Shown in pieces: positions 18,559 through 27,307 of a stretch of DNA of 64,000 nt. A program made the position numbers and the translations under genes. The notes under the pieces are model-generated. The model saw nothing but the letters and a program-made list of their open reading frames with translations, made no database searches and was not told the DNA's origin. Position 1 is the first letter of the stretch. The number at the start of each line of letters is the position of its first letter. This DNA comes from Planococcus soli (GTDB lineage: Bacteria; Bacillota; Bacilli; Bacillales_A; Planococcaceae), in contig NZ_WXYN01000002.1 of NCBI RefSeq assembly GCF_016881065.1, positions 33,665 to 97,664 on the forward strand. The letters run 5' to 3'.

Positions 18559-19692
18559 TTATTTCTCCGAGAAGATCGTTGTTTTGCAAAAAAGAAACAA
18601 AAAACCGATGCCCGCAAACACAATAAAGGCAAGAGAATAGGAGATTTCTTCTATCAACATGCCCGCAGCCATCGATCCTAGGGATTGGCCAATGCCCAAT
18701 GAAAAAAATGAGATGCTGACGCCAGTAGAAGGAGCATCAGGAAAGTCGCGCGTACCCCAGACAATAAACAGTCCGGTCATGAATATAAAGGAAATTCCGA
18801 AGAGCAGTGCCGATAAATAGATGGCTGCATGATTAGGAATGGTTAACGCTAAAATTGAGGCGGATACAACCACAACTCCCAATCGGTATGATCGACTTAG
18901 TCCGATCGTTTGGATGATAGCGCCAGCGATACCTCCAATAATCCCAGCGCCTCCCATGATGATCCAAAATACAACACTTTCATTTGCTGAAAAACCGTGT
19001 ATGGCGGTTAAGTAACTTCTCGAGAAGGTCCAATAAATAGAAGAACTAAAACCGATTCCGACAGATGCGAGGATCAAGAAACGTGCCTTTATTAATAGTC
19101 TGAAGTTAAATCCACTTGATTGATTTATTGAGAAAGGCTGTTTTTCTTCTTTGATCACAGAAGCATTCCACCAAAAAACCATAGTGGCCATAACAGCGAA
19201 AAGTACATAACTCCATCTCCACTGTTCTGTAAATAGTAAAGCTACAGGACCTGTTAAAAAAATCCCAAAGCTCGTACCCGTATTGATCCACGTATTCCCT
19301 TTATCTTGAAGATTCGATTTCATTGTATGAGACACCACTTGGCTAAAAGCAGGAGAAACCCATCCGCTTCCCAAACCTGCTACAAAAGCGCTAAAGGTCA
19401 GCATATAAAATCTTTGAGAGGCCGCCATCCCCATCATTCCGAGGCAGGCAGTACTGGCCGATAATAGAATCACGTGACGTGCGCTAAATTTATGGATAAA
19501 GATAGAAGCTGTCAGCAAGGCCAGTGTATAAGCGATATAGGCAGCTGAACTCACATACCCTGATTGGCTGGCAGATAAATTTAAAGTCGCACTGATATCG
19601 GGCAGGAACAAACCGAAACTATACCTGGCAAAAGCGTAAGTTACGGCGACCATGGCGATGCCAGACATGATAATTTTCCACATTTTTTTCAT
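18559..19692 (-). CDS. MFS transporter, YbfB/YjiJ-like
   Basis: A 377-residue, 12-helix major facilitator. The opening (AVTYAFARYSFGLFLPDIS) matches the YbfB/YjiJ (MFS_4) group. Helices follow at regular spacing without signal peptide. The group comprises putative exporters of unknown substrate. The TetR-family gene immediately upstream on the same strand is its probable regulator: both promoters carry a matching palindrome (19706-19721 and 20296-20311). Confidence 0.9.
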   Translation of the reverse strand: MKKMWKIIMSGIAMVAVTYAFARYSFGLFLPDISATLNLSASQSGYVSSAAYIAYTLALLTASIFIHKFSARHVILLSASTACLGMMGMAASQRFYMLTFSAFVAGLGSGWVSPAFSQVVSHTMKSNLQDKGNTWINTGTSFGIFLTGPVALLFTEQWRWSYVLFAVMATMVFWWNASVIKEEKQPFSINQSSGFNFRLLIKARFLILASVGIGFSSSIYWTFSRSYLTAIHGFSANESVVFWIIMGGAGIIGGIAGAIIQTIGLSRSYRLGVVVVSASILALTIPNHAAIYLSALLFGISFIFMTGLFIVWGTRDFPDAPSTGVSISFFSLGIGQSLGSMAAGMLIEEISYSLAFIVFAGIGFLFLFCKTTIFSEK

Positions 19693-19705
19693 CTCCTATG
19701 ATAGA

Positions 19706-19721
19706 TAGAACGATAACTCTA
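19706..19721. promoter_or_regulatory. Candidate TetR operator before the MFS gene
   Basis: TAGAACGATAACTCTA is an imperfect palindrome that shares 12 of 16 or more positions, in the same orientation, with TATAACGGTCACTCTA before the regulator gene. It lies 14 bases upstream of the MFS start, overlapping the likely promoter or leader. Confidence 0.7.
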
Positions 19722-19753
19722 TTTTTGTTTCAAAAAAATAAGCAGTTGCCTAC

Positions 19754-20272
19754 TTATAATTGTTGAACTAGAGGTATAAGTGAATACTCGATTTTTTCGA
19801 TATCCATTGTTTCCGATAGGGAAGTGGCTCCTTCAAATAACAACGATAGTTGCAGAGCAACTGAAGGGGATAGCCCGTTCGATTGGAAAAACTGGAGCAT
19901 CTTTTCTTTATGCGAATAAACCTTCTGAACAATCAACTGATCTGGTGCATTGCCAAACTCCTCTTTTGCCCGCAAAAACATACAACCGTTAGATGAACTA
20001 TTTTTTAACCAAATCAAGTGGCCAGCAGCAAGACGATTCTCGATTGATCCTGTTTCATTTTGTTTCGCCTGCTCTAATAAATCGAAGTAAGCCTGTTCTC
20101 TTCTGTTTAGAATCTCTAAGATAAGCTCTTCTTTAGAATTAAAGTGATTATACAGTGTCATAAGAGCAACGCCGGCTTCTTGGACAATCGCTTTCAAGCC
20201 AATTGCGTGAAACCCATGGCTGTAAAAAAGCCGTTCGGCGGTAACGAGCAAATCTTCTTTTTTAGAACTCAT
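19754..20272 (-). CDS. TetR family transcriptional regulator
   Basis: A 172-residue regulator. The N-terminal helix-turn-helix is standard (LLVTAERLFYSHGFHAIGLK through VALMTLYNHFNSKEELILEI), followed by a helical ligand domain with TetR_C-type features (GCMFLRAKEEFG). ATG 20272 follows GGAGGAG at 7 bases; the TTG at 20287 is inside that ribosome-site region. It likely represses itself and the MFS gene 61 bases downstream. Confidence 0.92.
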   Translation of the reverse strand: MSSKKEDLLVTAERLFYSHGFHAIGLKAIVQEAGVALMTLYNHFNSKEELILEILNRREQAYFDLLEQAKQNETGSIENRLAAGHLIWLKNSSSNGCMFLRAKEEFGNAPDQLIVQKVYSHKEKMLQFFQSNGLSPSVALQLSLLFEGATSLSETMDIEKIEYSLIPLVQQL

Positions 20273-20295
20273 ATGATTCTCCTCCAAATTATAGA

Positions 20296-20311
20296 TATAA
20301 CGGTCACTCTA
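20296..20311. promoter_or_regulatory. Candidate TetR operator before the tetR-type gene
   Basis: TATAACGGTCACTCTA, a partial palindrome around GGTC, matches the site at 19706-19721; the common form is TAnAACGRTMACTCTA. It lies 24 bases upstream of the regulator's start, supporting autorepression. Confidence 0.7.
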
Positions 20312-20424
20312 AAAATAACATAAGTTAAGAAAGAGTACAATGAATAGCGTAAGGTTATGATGACTAATTTTAAAATTACATCTAGATATAAAAATCAAAA
20401 GAAAGTATTAGAGGAGGTTCGACT

Positions 20425-20625
20425 GTGCCCATTATCAACCATGAGGTGTACATCCATGCACCTATTTCCAAGTGTTTTGACCTTGCCAGAGATGTGGAAG
20501 TGCATACTGAAACTACTGCAAAGACGAAGGAACGGGCTATAGCAGGAGTGACCACGGGATTAATGGAAAAAGGCGACTGTGTAACGTGTGAAGCTACTCA
20601 CCTTATGGAAAAAGCCTCTAATTAA
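20425..20625 (+). pseudogene. SRPBCC family protein, 3' end deleted
   Basis: GTG 20425 follows GAGGAGG. The first 58 residues (EVYIHAPISKCFDLARDVEV, then TTAKTKERAIAGVTTGLMEK and VTCEATH) match the start of SRPBCC polyketide-cyclase-like proteins of about 150 residues. After ATHL the sequence jumps to MEKASN and a stop, whereas family members continue for about 90 residues. It looks like an internal deletion. The ribosome site and start are intact, so a 66-residue fragment may still be made. Confidence 0.75.
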
Positions 20626-20936
20626 GAGGTTATTTCTTTTGACTATATAATCCCAAAAAATCTGTTGTAAATAATGAGACTAAGAGTATTAACAAAAAGA
20701 TTATCTGACTAACAGTATATGTAAGCATTCGGATTATCCGTATATCTCTTTTCTATGACAGCATGTACAATCTCGATTATTGTTGTATCACTATATTAAT
20801 TTTTAAAAAATACCAAAAATTCAAACAAAACAATCCTTTTCTAATTTGTTGCTTTTTAAAATGGTAATATAAGTCTATAGGTGTAAGAAAATAATGATTG
20901 AAATTGAAAATCTGAATAAGGGATCTGGTAGATTGT
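20626..20936. other. AT-rich gap, no gene seen
   Basis: A 311-base very AT-rich gap. Only a short hairpin overlapping the end of the truncated SRPBCC gene (CCTCT..AGAGG at 20611-20625) and the promoter region for the operon at 20937 are expected here; I see no coding frame. Confidence 0.6.
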
Positions 20937-21845
20937 ATGAAGCCGATTTATGTGGAAATTGAAATAGAATCAGATGTAGAAAAAATTTGGGTATATACAC
21001 AGCAGCCCAAGCTTCACGAACAATGGGATTTGCGTTTTTCATCGATTACATATAATGAAAAGTTGCCAGAAGAGGATGTGCAGACTTTTACCTACTCCAC
21101 CAAAGTGATGCCGGGCATAGAAATTGTTGGATGGGGCGAAAGCAAAGGAACACACGAAAAAGCTAGCGGAGAAAAAACTTCTGCACTGCATTTTGGTACA
21201 GAGCAGTTGCTGTCGCCAATTGCTGAAGGCAAAGGTTACTGGAAATACATTCCCCATGAACAAGGCACCACGTTTTTAACCCAATATGATTATAAGGTTC
21301 GATTTGGTGTTTTTGGAAAACTGGTCGATCGGTTCTTTCGTCCGTTTATGGGATGGGGAACAGCTTTAAGTTTTGATGTGTTAAAGCGATGGATTGAAAT
21401 GGGAGAAAGCCCGAAGACCCAATATCGCCGATTTTTTGCTTTTTATGCCATTTGTTTTTTGTTTGCGTTTGTGTGGCTTTATCAAGGATTGGTTCCGAAA
21501 GTCTTAACACAACATCCTTTGGAAATTAGCATGTTAACGCAGCTGTCTCCGTTGACTGCGGCACAAGGCTCTACTGCAATTATATGGATTGGCGGAGCGG
21601 AGATGCTTTTTGCCTGTTTGTGGCTAATACCAAAACTGCAAAAGTATTTACTGAAGCTGCACATCGTTATTTTTCCTTTCCTTACACTAAGTGCAATTAT
21701 TGCTTCTCCCGCCGTAGCCATTGCGCCATTTAATGTCATCACGCTAAACATCACTTTGTGGATTTTATCAATCATCGGATTGCTGCTCACTGAACAGCTT
21801 CCGACTGCGAAAAGCTGTAAAAGAAAAAGGGGGAGAGCCGCTTGA
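20937..21845 (+). CDS. SRPBCC domain fused to a DoxX-like membrane domain (YndG-like)
   Basis: A 302-residue protein in two parts. Residues 1 to about 155 form a START/SRPBCC-like ligand-binding domain (YVEIEIESDVEKIWVYTQQP, KYIPHEQGTTFLTQYDYKVR). Residues 165 to 290 form four membrane helices of the DoxX type (FFAFYAICFLFAFVWLYQG, AIIWIGGAEMLFACLWLIPK). It heads a three-gene overlapping operon with DUF4166 and YndJ-like genes, an arrangement I recall from the Bacillus subtilis ynd region (yndG-yndH-yndJ). Biochemical role unknown; a lipid- or isoprenoid-binding role is conceivable. Confidence 0.8.
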   Translation: MKPIYVEIEIESDVEKIWVYTQQPKLHEQWDLRFSSITYNEKLPEEDVQTFTYSTKVMPGIEIVGWGESKGTHEKASGEKTSALHFGTEQLLSPIAEGKGYWKYIPHEQGTTFLTQYDYKVRFGVFGKLVDRFFRPFMGWGTALSFDVLKRWIEMGESPKTQYRRFFAFYAICFLFAFVWLYQGLVPKVLTQHPLEISMLTQLSPLTAAQGSTAIIWIGGAEMLFACLWLIPKLQKYLLKLHIVIFPFLTLSAIIASPAVAIAPFNVITLNITLWILSIIGLLLTEQLPTAKSCKRKRGRAA

Positions 21846-22453
21846 CGATCTACTCGACTTTATTAGGAAAGAAGTTTGGAAAGCTGCACCCGAAACTGCA
21901 GCATCGCTATACACTGCCTATAGACCAAACGTTTTATGCAGAAGGACATATGCAGCAAATACAAACCGGGAGCAAGCTGCTGTCTCCTTTTTATCTGTTA
22001 GCGTCAAAGCTCAACTTTTTATTTCCTGAAAGCGGCGAGAATATTCCTTTCACAATTGCCAACCGCTGCCGCATCAATCAAAACGATGAGGCAGAAGTCT
22101 CTTGGGAGCGATCGTTTTTCTTTCCAGAGTCTGTGCGCAAGTTTAATGCCAAAATGACAATCGATTTGGAAAAACAGTTGGTGAAAGACTACTTGGGCGA
22201 TGTGCCTTTGTTCTACTCAGACTTACTGTTTAAGGTGACGAAGGAAGGATTTCTGATGATCACTTCCGGCACACAAAAAGTGGCGGTTGGAAAAAAAGAA
22301 TTGAAGATTCCAAACATATTTCAGGGACGGGTTGTTGTGCTGGAAGGGTACGATGAAGTGAAAGAAGTCTACACCATCCATGTATCCATCTACAATAGCT
22401 TGATAGGAAGGATTATGATGTATGCTGGTGAATTTACGGAAAGCGGTCGTTAA
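21842..22453 (+). CDS. DUF4166 protein (YndH-like)
   Basis: A 203-residue protein starting at TTG 21842, which overlaps the previous stop by four bases and so should be translationally coupled. The start LGKKFGKLHPKLQHRYTLP and the later SWERSFFFP and LFYSDLLFKVTKEGFL segments fit DUF4166. No membrane helix. It is the middle gene of a three-gene operon. Function unknown. Confidence 0.82.
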   Translation: MTIYSTLLGKKFGKLHPKLQHRYTLPIDQTFYAEGHMQQIQTGSKLLSPFYLLASKLNFLFPESGENIPFTIANRCRINQNDEAEVSWERSFFFPESVRKFNAKMTIDLEKQLVKDYLGDVPLFYSDLLFKVTKEGFLMITSGTQKVAVGKKELKIPNIFQGRVVVLEGYDEVKEVYTIHVSIYNSLIGRIMMYAGEFTESGR

Positions 22454-24002
22454 CCCGCTGATTTTATATGGAACTACTTTATTTCTTATCTGTTTTTTAT
22501 TTAGTGATCAAGTTGGTTATCTTTCCTATTTAACCATAGCTCAGTTGTTCTTTGTCCCATCTCTGCTGCAAATGATTGTTCAACTTCGGAAATTAGATAA
22601 ACTGATTTTAGCTACCGGGATGACGGCCATTGCGCTGCTGGGTTTTAATATGCCTTATCCAGTTGAGGTATTTGGTGCGGTTGTATATCTTTTCACCACC
22701 TTTTGGATTGCTGGGATAGGCATAGACCGGTTTTTAAAGCGAGGGTTTACCAATACGGCTGAGTTAATGATTGATCTGGGACTTGTCTACATAGCAATCG
22801 GCGGGATGTGGTTTTTTGCTTATATTGGAAAGTTTGATATCGGTTTTAGTGAAATTACAACCTGGCTAACAGCGATCCACTTTCATTATTCTGCATTTAT
22901 GCTTTGTATTTCAGTAGGTCTGATTGGCCGGGTACAAATGACAAGGCTCTATAAAGTATGTGCACTTATTATTGCGACAGGACCGATGACTGTAGCGATT
23001 GGCATCACGATTTCAACCACTATCGAAATCATTGCGGTGTCCTTTTATGTAGGGGCAATTTATGCACTTACATATTACATATTCCGCTTGGAGTTTCCAA
23101 CTTTAGTGCAAGCGATTGCCGTTCGAATTCCTTTAGTGACATTATGCATTACAATCTTAGGATCATTGCTTTACGCGTATGGCAACTTCTCCGGCAATAC
23201 AATCGTGACGATTCCAAACATGCTGGCTTTCCACGGCTTTTTGAATTGCCTCCTGTTCGGAACCTTCACAGTAATTGGCTGGGCATTGCAGGTGCCGGTC
23301 ACTAAACAAAAACCATTCAATTTTCCTGCAAGCAAAATACGCGGGAAGTTGAGAAATCCAGGATCACATTATCCCGGTCTAGTGGATCAAATGGCAGACT
23401 ATACCGTTGATGGAAAGCTTCCTTTTAGGACGATTGATTTTTATGAAAATACAGACAGATACCAGTTGTTCGCATCTGTAAGCTGGTCTGTGTGGTTTAA
23501 GCCTTTTGCATTTATCTATCAGTTTATCAGCCGGAAAACTGGTCAACTAAACTTACCTTTTTCCTCGGTTCAAATGGAAATGACTGGGAAAGTGCAGTTA
23601 GTGAATGAACAGCTTGATGGGAGACGCAAACCGAGAGTGTGGATAAGAAAAATAGGCGAAGAAACGGTCTTTACCGCAATTTATTCACAACATCAGTCGA
23701 ACGGCAGGACATACATGAATGTCGCATTGCCATTGCCTTTCTCTTCAATGCATGGAATTCTGCAAGCAGCGGTTGAGAATGAAAAGCTCTACTTAACAAG
23801 CGATGGAGAAGGCGACACTGGAACTTATTTGGCAGTCGGCCGATATCTCTTTCAACTTCCGCTGCATGAAAATTTTGTCATCAGAGAGATGGACGAGGAC
23901 TTGCTGGCTACGCACGATATGACTTTGTTTGGCCTTCACTTCCTGCATATTGACTATGTAATAAAAGAGAAAATGACCAAAACTTATACAAAAATTGTTT
24001 GA
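22422..24002 (+). CDS. yndJ: YndJ-like membrane protein
   Basis: A 526-residue protein with about eight to ten membrane helices in residues 1 to 300 and a soluble C-terminal domain of about 200 residues (FPASKIRGKLRNPGSHYPGL onward) that resembles a second lipocalin-like or DUF4166-like region. The N-terminal part matches the YndJ family. Start ATG 22422 overlaps the upstream gene by 32 bases, after GGAAGGATTATG, again implying coupling. Role unknown; it likely acts with its two operon partners at the membrane. Confidence 0.82.
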   Translation: MLVNLRKAVVNPLILYGTTLFLICFLFSDQVGYLSYLTIAQLFFVPSLLQMIVQLRKLDKLILATGMTAIALLGFNMPYPVEVFGAVVYLFTTFWIAGIGIDRFLKRGFTNTAELMIDLGLVYIAIGGMWFFAYIGKFDIGFSEITTWLTAIHFHYSAFMLCISVGLIGRVQMTRLYKVCALIIATGPMTVAIGITISTTIEIIAVSFYVGAIYALTYYIFRLEFPTLVQAIAVRIPLVTLCITILGSLLYAYGNFSGNTIVTIPNMLAFHGFLNCLLFGTFTVIGWALQVPVTKQKPFNFPASKIRGKLRNPGSHYPGLVDQMADYTVDGKLPFRTIDFYENTDRYQLFASVSWSVWFKPFAFIYQFISRKTGQLNLPFSSVQMEMTGKVQLVNEQLDGRRKPRVWIRKIGEETVFTAIYSQHQSNGRTYMNVALPLPFSSMHGILQAAVENEKLYLTSDGEGDTGTYLAVGRYLFQLPLHENFVIREMDEDLLATHDMTLFGLHFLHIDYVIKEKMTKTYTKIV

Positions 24003-24035
24003 CTAAATAGATGAGCATTCAAGGGGGGATCATTC

Positions 24036-24662
24036 ATGCTGGACAATCGGGGATTTGATTTATGGGCAGACGAGTACGACAGGACAGTTCAAGTAAGTGA
24101 GGACAATAACTTGTATCCATTTGCCGGATACAAAGATATTTTGAATTTGGTATTAAACGAAGTCATGAAAAAAGAACAGTCGCACGTATTGGATATTGGG
24201 TTTGGCACAGGTGTATTAACCAACAAGCTATACGAAAACGGCTACCACATAGACGGCTTGGATTTTTCGCCTAACATGATTGCGATTGCTCAAGAGAAAA
24301 TGCCAAAGGCCATTTTGATGGAATGGGATATATCAAAGGGATTGCCGGACCATGTGAAAGAGAAGAAGTATGACTTTGTCGTAAGCACGTACACATTGCA
24401 CCACTTAACAGACGAAGACAAGGTTGAACTAATAAAAAATCTGTTATCCGTTCTTTCTAAACAAGGCAAAATTGTTATCGGCGATATCGCTTTTCAAACA
24501 CGCGCCGGGTTGGAGTTATGCAGAAAGGCCAGCAGCCCTTATTGGGATCCAGATGAATTTTATTTTGTGTTTGAAGAACTTCAAGTGTCACTCGCAGAAT
24601 TTGTTTCATGTGAGTTTTATCCAGTTTCACATTGCGGCGGGGTCATCGTAATTTCGAAATAA
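24036..24662 (+). CDS. Class I SAM-dependent methyltransferase
   Basis: A 208-residue methyltransferase resembling Bacillus YrrT. AGGGGGGATC precedes ATG 24036. Motif I is VLDIGFGTGVLTNKLYENG, motif II acidic residue in IDGLDFSPNMI, motif IV FVVSTYTLHHL. The N-terminal segment GFDLWADEYDRTVQ is usual for this group. It follows the yndJ-like gene by 33 bases and may share its transcript; it ends at a strong terminator. Substrate unknown. Confidence 0.88.
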   Translation: MLDNRGFDLWADEYDRTVQVSEDNNLYPFAGYKDILNLVLNEVMKKEQSHVLDIGFGTGVLTNKLYENGYHIDGLDFSPNMIAIAQEKMPKAILMEWDISKGLPDHVKEKKYDFVVSTYTLHHLTDEDKVELIKNLLSVLSKQGKIVIGDIAFQTRAGLELCRKASSPYWDPDEFYFVFEELQVSLAEFVSCEFYPVSHCGGVIVISK

Positions 24663-24681
24663 ATATATTATTAGCTGGAAG

Positions 24682-24731
24682 AAATCCGAAATGGAAGGAA
24701 CCTAAAAAGTGTCCTCGTTTCGGATTTTTGT
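24682..24731 (+). terminator. Intrinsic terminator after methyltransferase
   Basis: AAATCCGAAA (24682-24691) pairs perfectly with TTTCGGATTT (24718-24727), followed by TTG; a 26-base loop that can form an inner GGAACC/GTGTCC pairing. Confidence 0.7.
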
Positions 24732-24887
24732 ATTAGATATATAAAAGCTGCCTCGAATTTTGGATTAAATAAAAATGTAAATCTTTACTTCCATTTATCT
24801 TAATATTCTTTTTTAAGTAGGAAGTAATGGTTAAATTTGTTAATCTTAAATTACATATACTTTATAACAAAGAAAAAGGTGGACCAA

Positions 24888-25352
24888 ATGAAAATAAGGA
24901 ATTCCGCAAAGGCCATTATTATTCAAGATTCTAAAATTTTGCTGACTAAAAATATAGATAGTGAGGGATTTTTTTATTTATTTCCGGGCGGCGGGCAAGA
25001 ACATGGAGAAGTTCTGACGGAAACTGTGAAAAGAGAATGCATTGAAGAAATCGGTAAAAACGTTAAAGTGAAAGATCTTCTTCATATTCGAGAATACATA
25101 GGCAAAAACCATGAGCATGCTCATTTTGATGGAGATGTACATCAGATTGAATATTATTTTGTTTGCCAACTGTTAGAGGAACAAGTTTCTGCTTCTATGC
25201 CTACCAATCCTGACTCTCATCAAGTGGGGATCGAATGGTTGACTGTCTCTCGATTATTGGATTATCGAATTTATCCGAAAGGCATTCGGAAACTGATTCA
25301 AAGTTTTGCGGAGGGTAAAAGTGAGGTGGTTTACTTGGGAGATATCAACTAG
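24888..25352 (+). CDS. Nudix hydrolase
   Basis: A 154-residue Nudix enzyme. ATG 24888 follows AAAGGTGG; the upstream in-frame start at 24837 lacks a ribosome site. The Nudix box is GGGQEHGEVLTETVKRECIEEIG, fitting G-x5-E-x7-REUxEExGU, shown here in shortened form; the three Glu metal ligands are present. It cleaves nucleoside diphosphate-linked compounds; the substrate is not predictable. Confidence 0.9.
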   Translation: MKIRNSAKAIIIQDSKILLTKNIDSEGFFYLFPGGGQEHGEVLTETVKRECIEEIGKNVKVKDLLHIREYIGKNHEHAHFDGDVHQIEYYFVCQLLEEQVSASMPTNPDSHQVGIEWLTVSRLLDYRIYPKGIRKLIQSFAEGKSEVVYLGDIN

Positions 25353-25408
25353 TTGGAACTGGATAAAATTTATAAGACAAAATATATTCGAAGAAAGGTG
25401 GCATAGTA

Positions 25409-26032
25409 ATGGGTTCGAGAGTAATGCACATGATCATCGCTGATCATGTGTCAAAGCAGTTGGAGATAACGGATAAGCAATTGTTTCTTTTGGGAGGAAT
25501 TGCGCCGGACGCAGCTTATACAATTGCGAAAAAATCACAATCGCATTTTTATGAAGGAAGATTGGACGATGGGACGAGGCATGTAAACTATAATCGGTTT
25601 ATCGAAAAATACCCTCTAGATATTCAAAGCGAGTTTGGGCTTGGCTACTTAATCCATTTAATATCCGATGATGTCTGGCTTAAACAGGTTTACTTTAGAA
25701 ATGACCTTAAAAACCGTACAGATGCGGATCCTCAATTGCTCGATAGGTGGCATAGTGACTTCAGAAAATTGAACGGGAAGTTGATTACCCATTTCGATTG
25801 TGAAAATTTGAGAAATGAGCTGATGGATACCTTTCTTCTTTCCACTAATATAAGTGAGATTGACACAGAAAATCTCCAGCAATTTAAAGAAGAAACAATT
25901 GGAGACTTTAAGTTTTCAAAAGAAGAGTTAGTTAGTGAGTTGGAAGTGTATGCTGTAGAGGAAATATTGGACTACATAGATGCAGCAACTGAAAAGGCAA
26001 TTGATATTTGTATGGAATTTATACAGAATTAA
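25409..26032 (+). CDS. Zinc-dependent phospholipase C-like hydrolase
   Basis: A 207-residue helical protein of the Zn-dependent PLC/S1-P1-like group used for uncharacterised Bacillales 'hydrolases'. Visible metal-site residues include His in VMHMIIADHV, the GGIAPDAAYT motif, His in RHVNYN, and GYLIHLISDDVW. No signal peptide, unlike secreted PLCs, so it acts inside the cell. AAAGGTGG precedes the ATG. The Nudix gene lies 56 bases upstream and the APH gene 24 bases downstream. Confidence 0.75.
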   Translation: MGSRVMHMIIADHVSKQLEITDKQLFLLGGIAPDAAYTIAKKSQSHFYEGRLDDGTRHVNYNRFIEKYPLDIQSEFGLGYLIHLISDDVWLKQVYFRNDLKNRTDADPQLLDRWHSDFRKLNGKLITHFDCENLRNELMDTFLLSTNISEIDTENLQQFKEETIGDFKFSKEELVSELEVYAVEEILDYIDAATEKAIDICMEFIQN

Positions 26033-26056
26033 GCATGATAAAAAGGAGCAATTTTT

Positions 26057-26962
26057 ATGATAGTGAGCCTGATCAAACAAATTCCGGAAATGAGAAATTA
26101 CCGAATGATCGCTCCAATAAATAAAGGATTATCTTCAGATAAAAAATACTTGATCTACATGGCTAACAGTAATGATAAGTTGCTGCTTCGAACGTTCAAC
26201 CCGGAACAGTTCGAAGTGAAAAAATGCGAGTATTTTATTTTAGAGCAGATGCTGGTGCTTGGTGTTGTTTGCCCAAAGCCAATAGCAATCGGCCAAACAG
26301 AAAAAGTGGGATACATGATCGTTACTTACATAGAAGGAAATGATGGAGAGAATGAAATTTTAACGGTTTCAAAAGAAGAACAGTTTTCTATCGGTTATAG
26401 AGCGGGGGTGGAATTGCGAAAAATGCACCAACTTGCGGCTCCTGAACATATTTCTTCTTGGTACACAAGAAAAGTAGCAAAACATAATCGGTATGTAGAA
26501 GCGTATTTATCATGTGGGGTAAAGGTTAAAAATGATGAAAAAATAATTGGATTCATCGATGCCAATCTTCACCTAATGAAACAGCGTCCGAATGTATTTC
26601 AGCATGACGACTTCCATCTCAGTAATTTAATTTTTCACGACAAACAGTTCGCAGGGGTCATAGATTTTGAAAGGCATGATTGGGGAGATCCAATTCATGA
26701 ATTTCTTAAAATCGGAATTTTTAGCCGTGGAATAAGTACAAAGTTCTCAACCGGCCAAATTAAAGGATATTTTAATGGCGCAGAGCCCGACGAAGAATTC
26801 TGGAGATTGTATTCTCTTTATTTGGCGATGTGTGTGTTTTCTTCAGTCGTCTGGACTTTGAATACGTTTCCTGAAGATATTGATAATGCGCTGGATAAAA
26901 TTTATCTGTTTTTGGATGATCATGACTATTTCAGCCAATGGAAGCCAAAATGGTATACATAA
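26057..26962 (+). CDS. Aminoglycoside phosphotransferase (APH)-like kinase
   Basis: A 301-residue kinase of the APH/choline-kinase fold. The catalytic loop is FQHDDFHLSNLIFHD (HxDxxxxN) and the metal motif is GVIDFERHDWGDP. The N-lobe Lys is probably in SSDKKYLIYM, followed by VTYIEGND at the hinge. AAAAGGAG before ATG 26057. Such proteins phosphorylate drugs, sugars or other small molecules; genuine aminoglycoside resistance cannot be claimed. Confidence 0.85.
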   Translation: MIVSLIKQIPEMRNYRMIAPINKGLSSDKKYLIYMANSNDKLLLRTFNPEQFEVKKCEYFILEQMLVLGVVCPKPIAIGQTEKVGYMIVTYIEGNDGENEILTVSKEEQFSIGYRAGVELRKMHQLAAPEHISSWYTRKVAKHNRYVEAYLSCGVKVKNDEKIIGFIDANLHLMKQRPNVFQHDDFHLSNLIFHDKQFAGVIDFERHDWGDPIHEFLKIGIFSRGISTKFSTGQIKGYFNGAEPDEEFWRLYSLYLAMCVFSSVVWTLNTFPEDIDNALDKIYLFLDDHDYFSQWKPKWYT

Positions 26963-27001
26963 ACAGATATACAAAATTCAAATAAATGGATGGGACTAAA
27001 T

Positions 27002-27286
27002 ATGAAGCCATCGCTTGCAATGTTAATAATCCTCATAGCTATTCTTACAGCTTGTGGCAGCTACGAAGGAACAGTAACAGATAAGAAAAACGCCAGTTTC
27101 ATTAAAGAAGTTTTTTCAGAGTATCCAGAAGAAAAAACTGTTGAAATGCATCTCACCAACGGCACAGTATTATTCGATGAATTGAAAGAAAGCGATCAAA
27201 TCCGGGTTGTCCCCTTTAATTTACCAAAAGACTTATCGTATATTCTTCCTTCAGAAGTGATTGTCGAGTATGTGATATTTCAATAA
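27002..27286 (+). CDS. Small lipoprotein
   Basis: A 94-residue lipoprotein: signal KPSLAMLIILIAILTAC with lipobox LTAC, then a short beta-rich domain (YEGTVTDKKNASFIKEVFSE, TNGTVLFDELKESDQIRV). ATG 27002 is preferred to ATG 26990 because GGATGGG lies 7 bases before it. No family recognised. It resembles small YobA-like surface proteins only in size. Confidence 0.7.
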   Translation: MKPSLAMLIILIAILTACGSYEGTVTDKKNASFIKEVFSEYPEEKTVEMHLTNGTVLFDELKESDQIRVVPFNLPKDLSYILPSEVIVEYVIFQ

Positions 27287-27307
27287 AAAACTATGATGTT
27301 TATTTAA

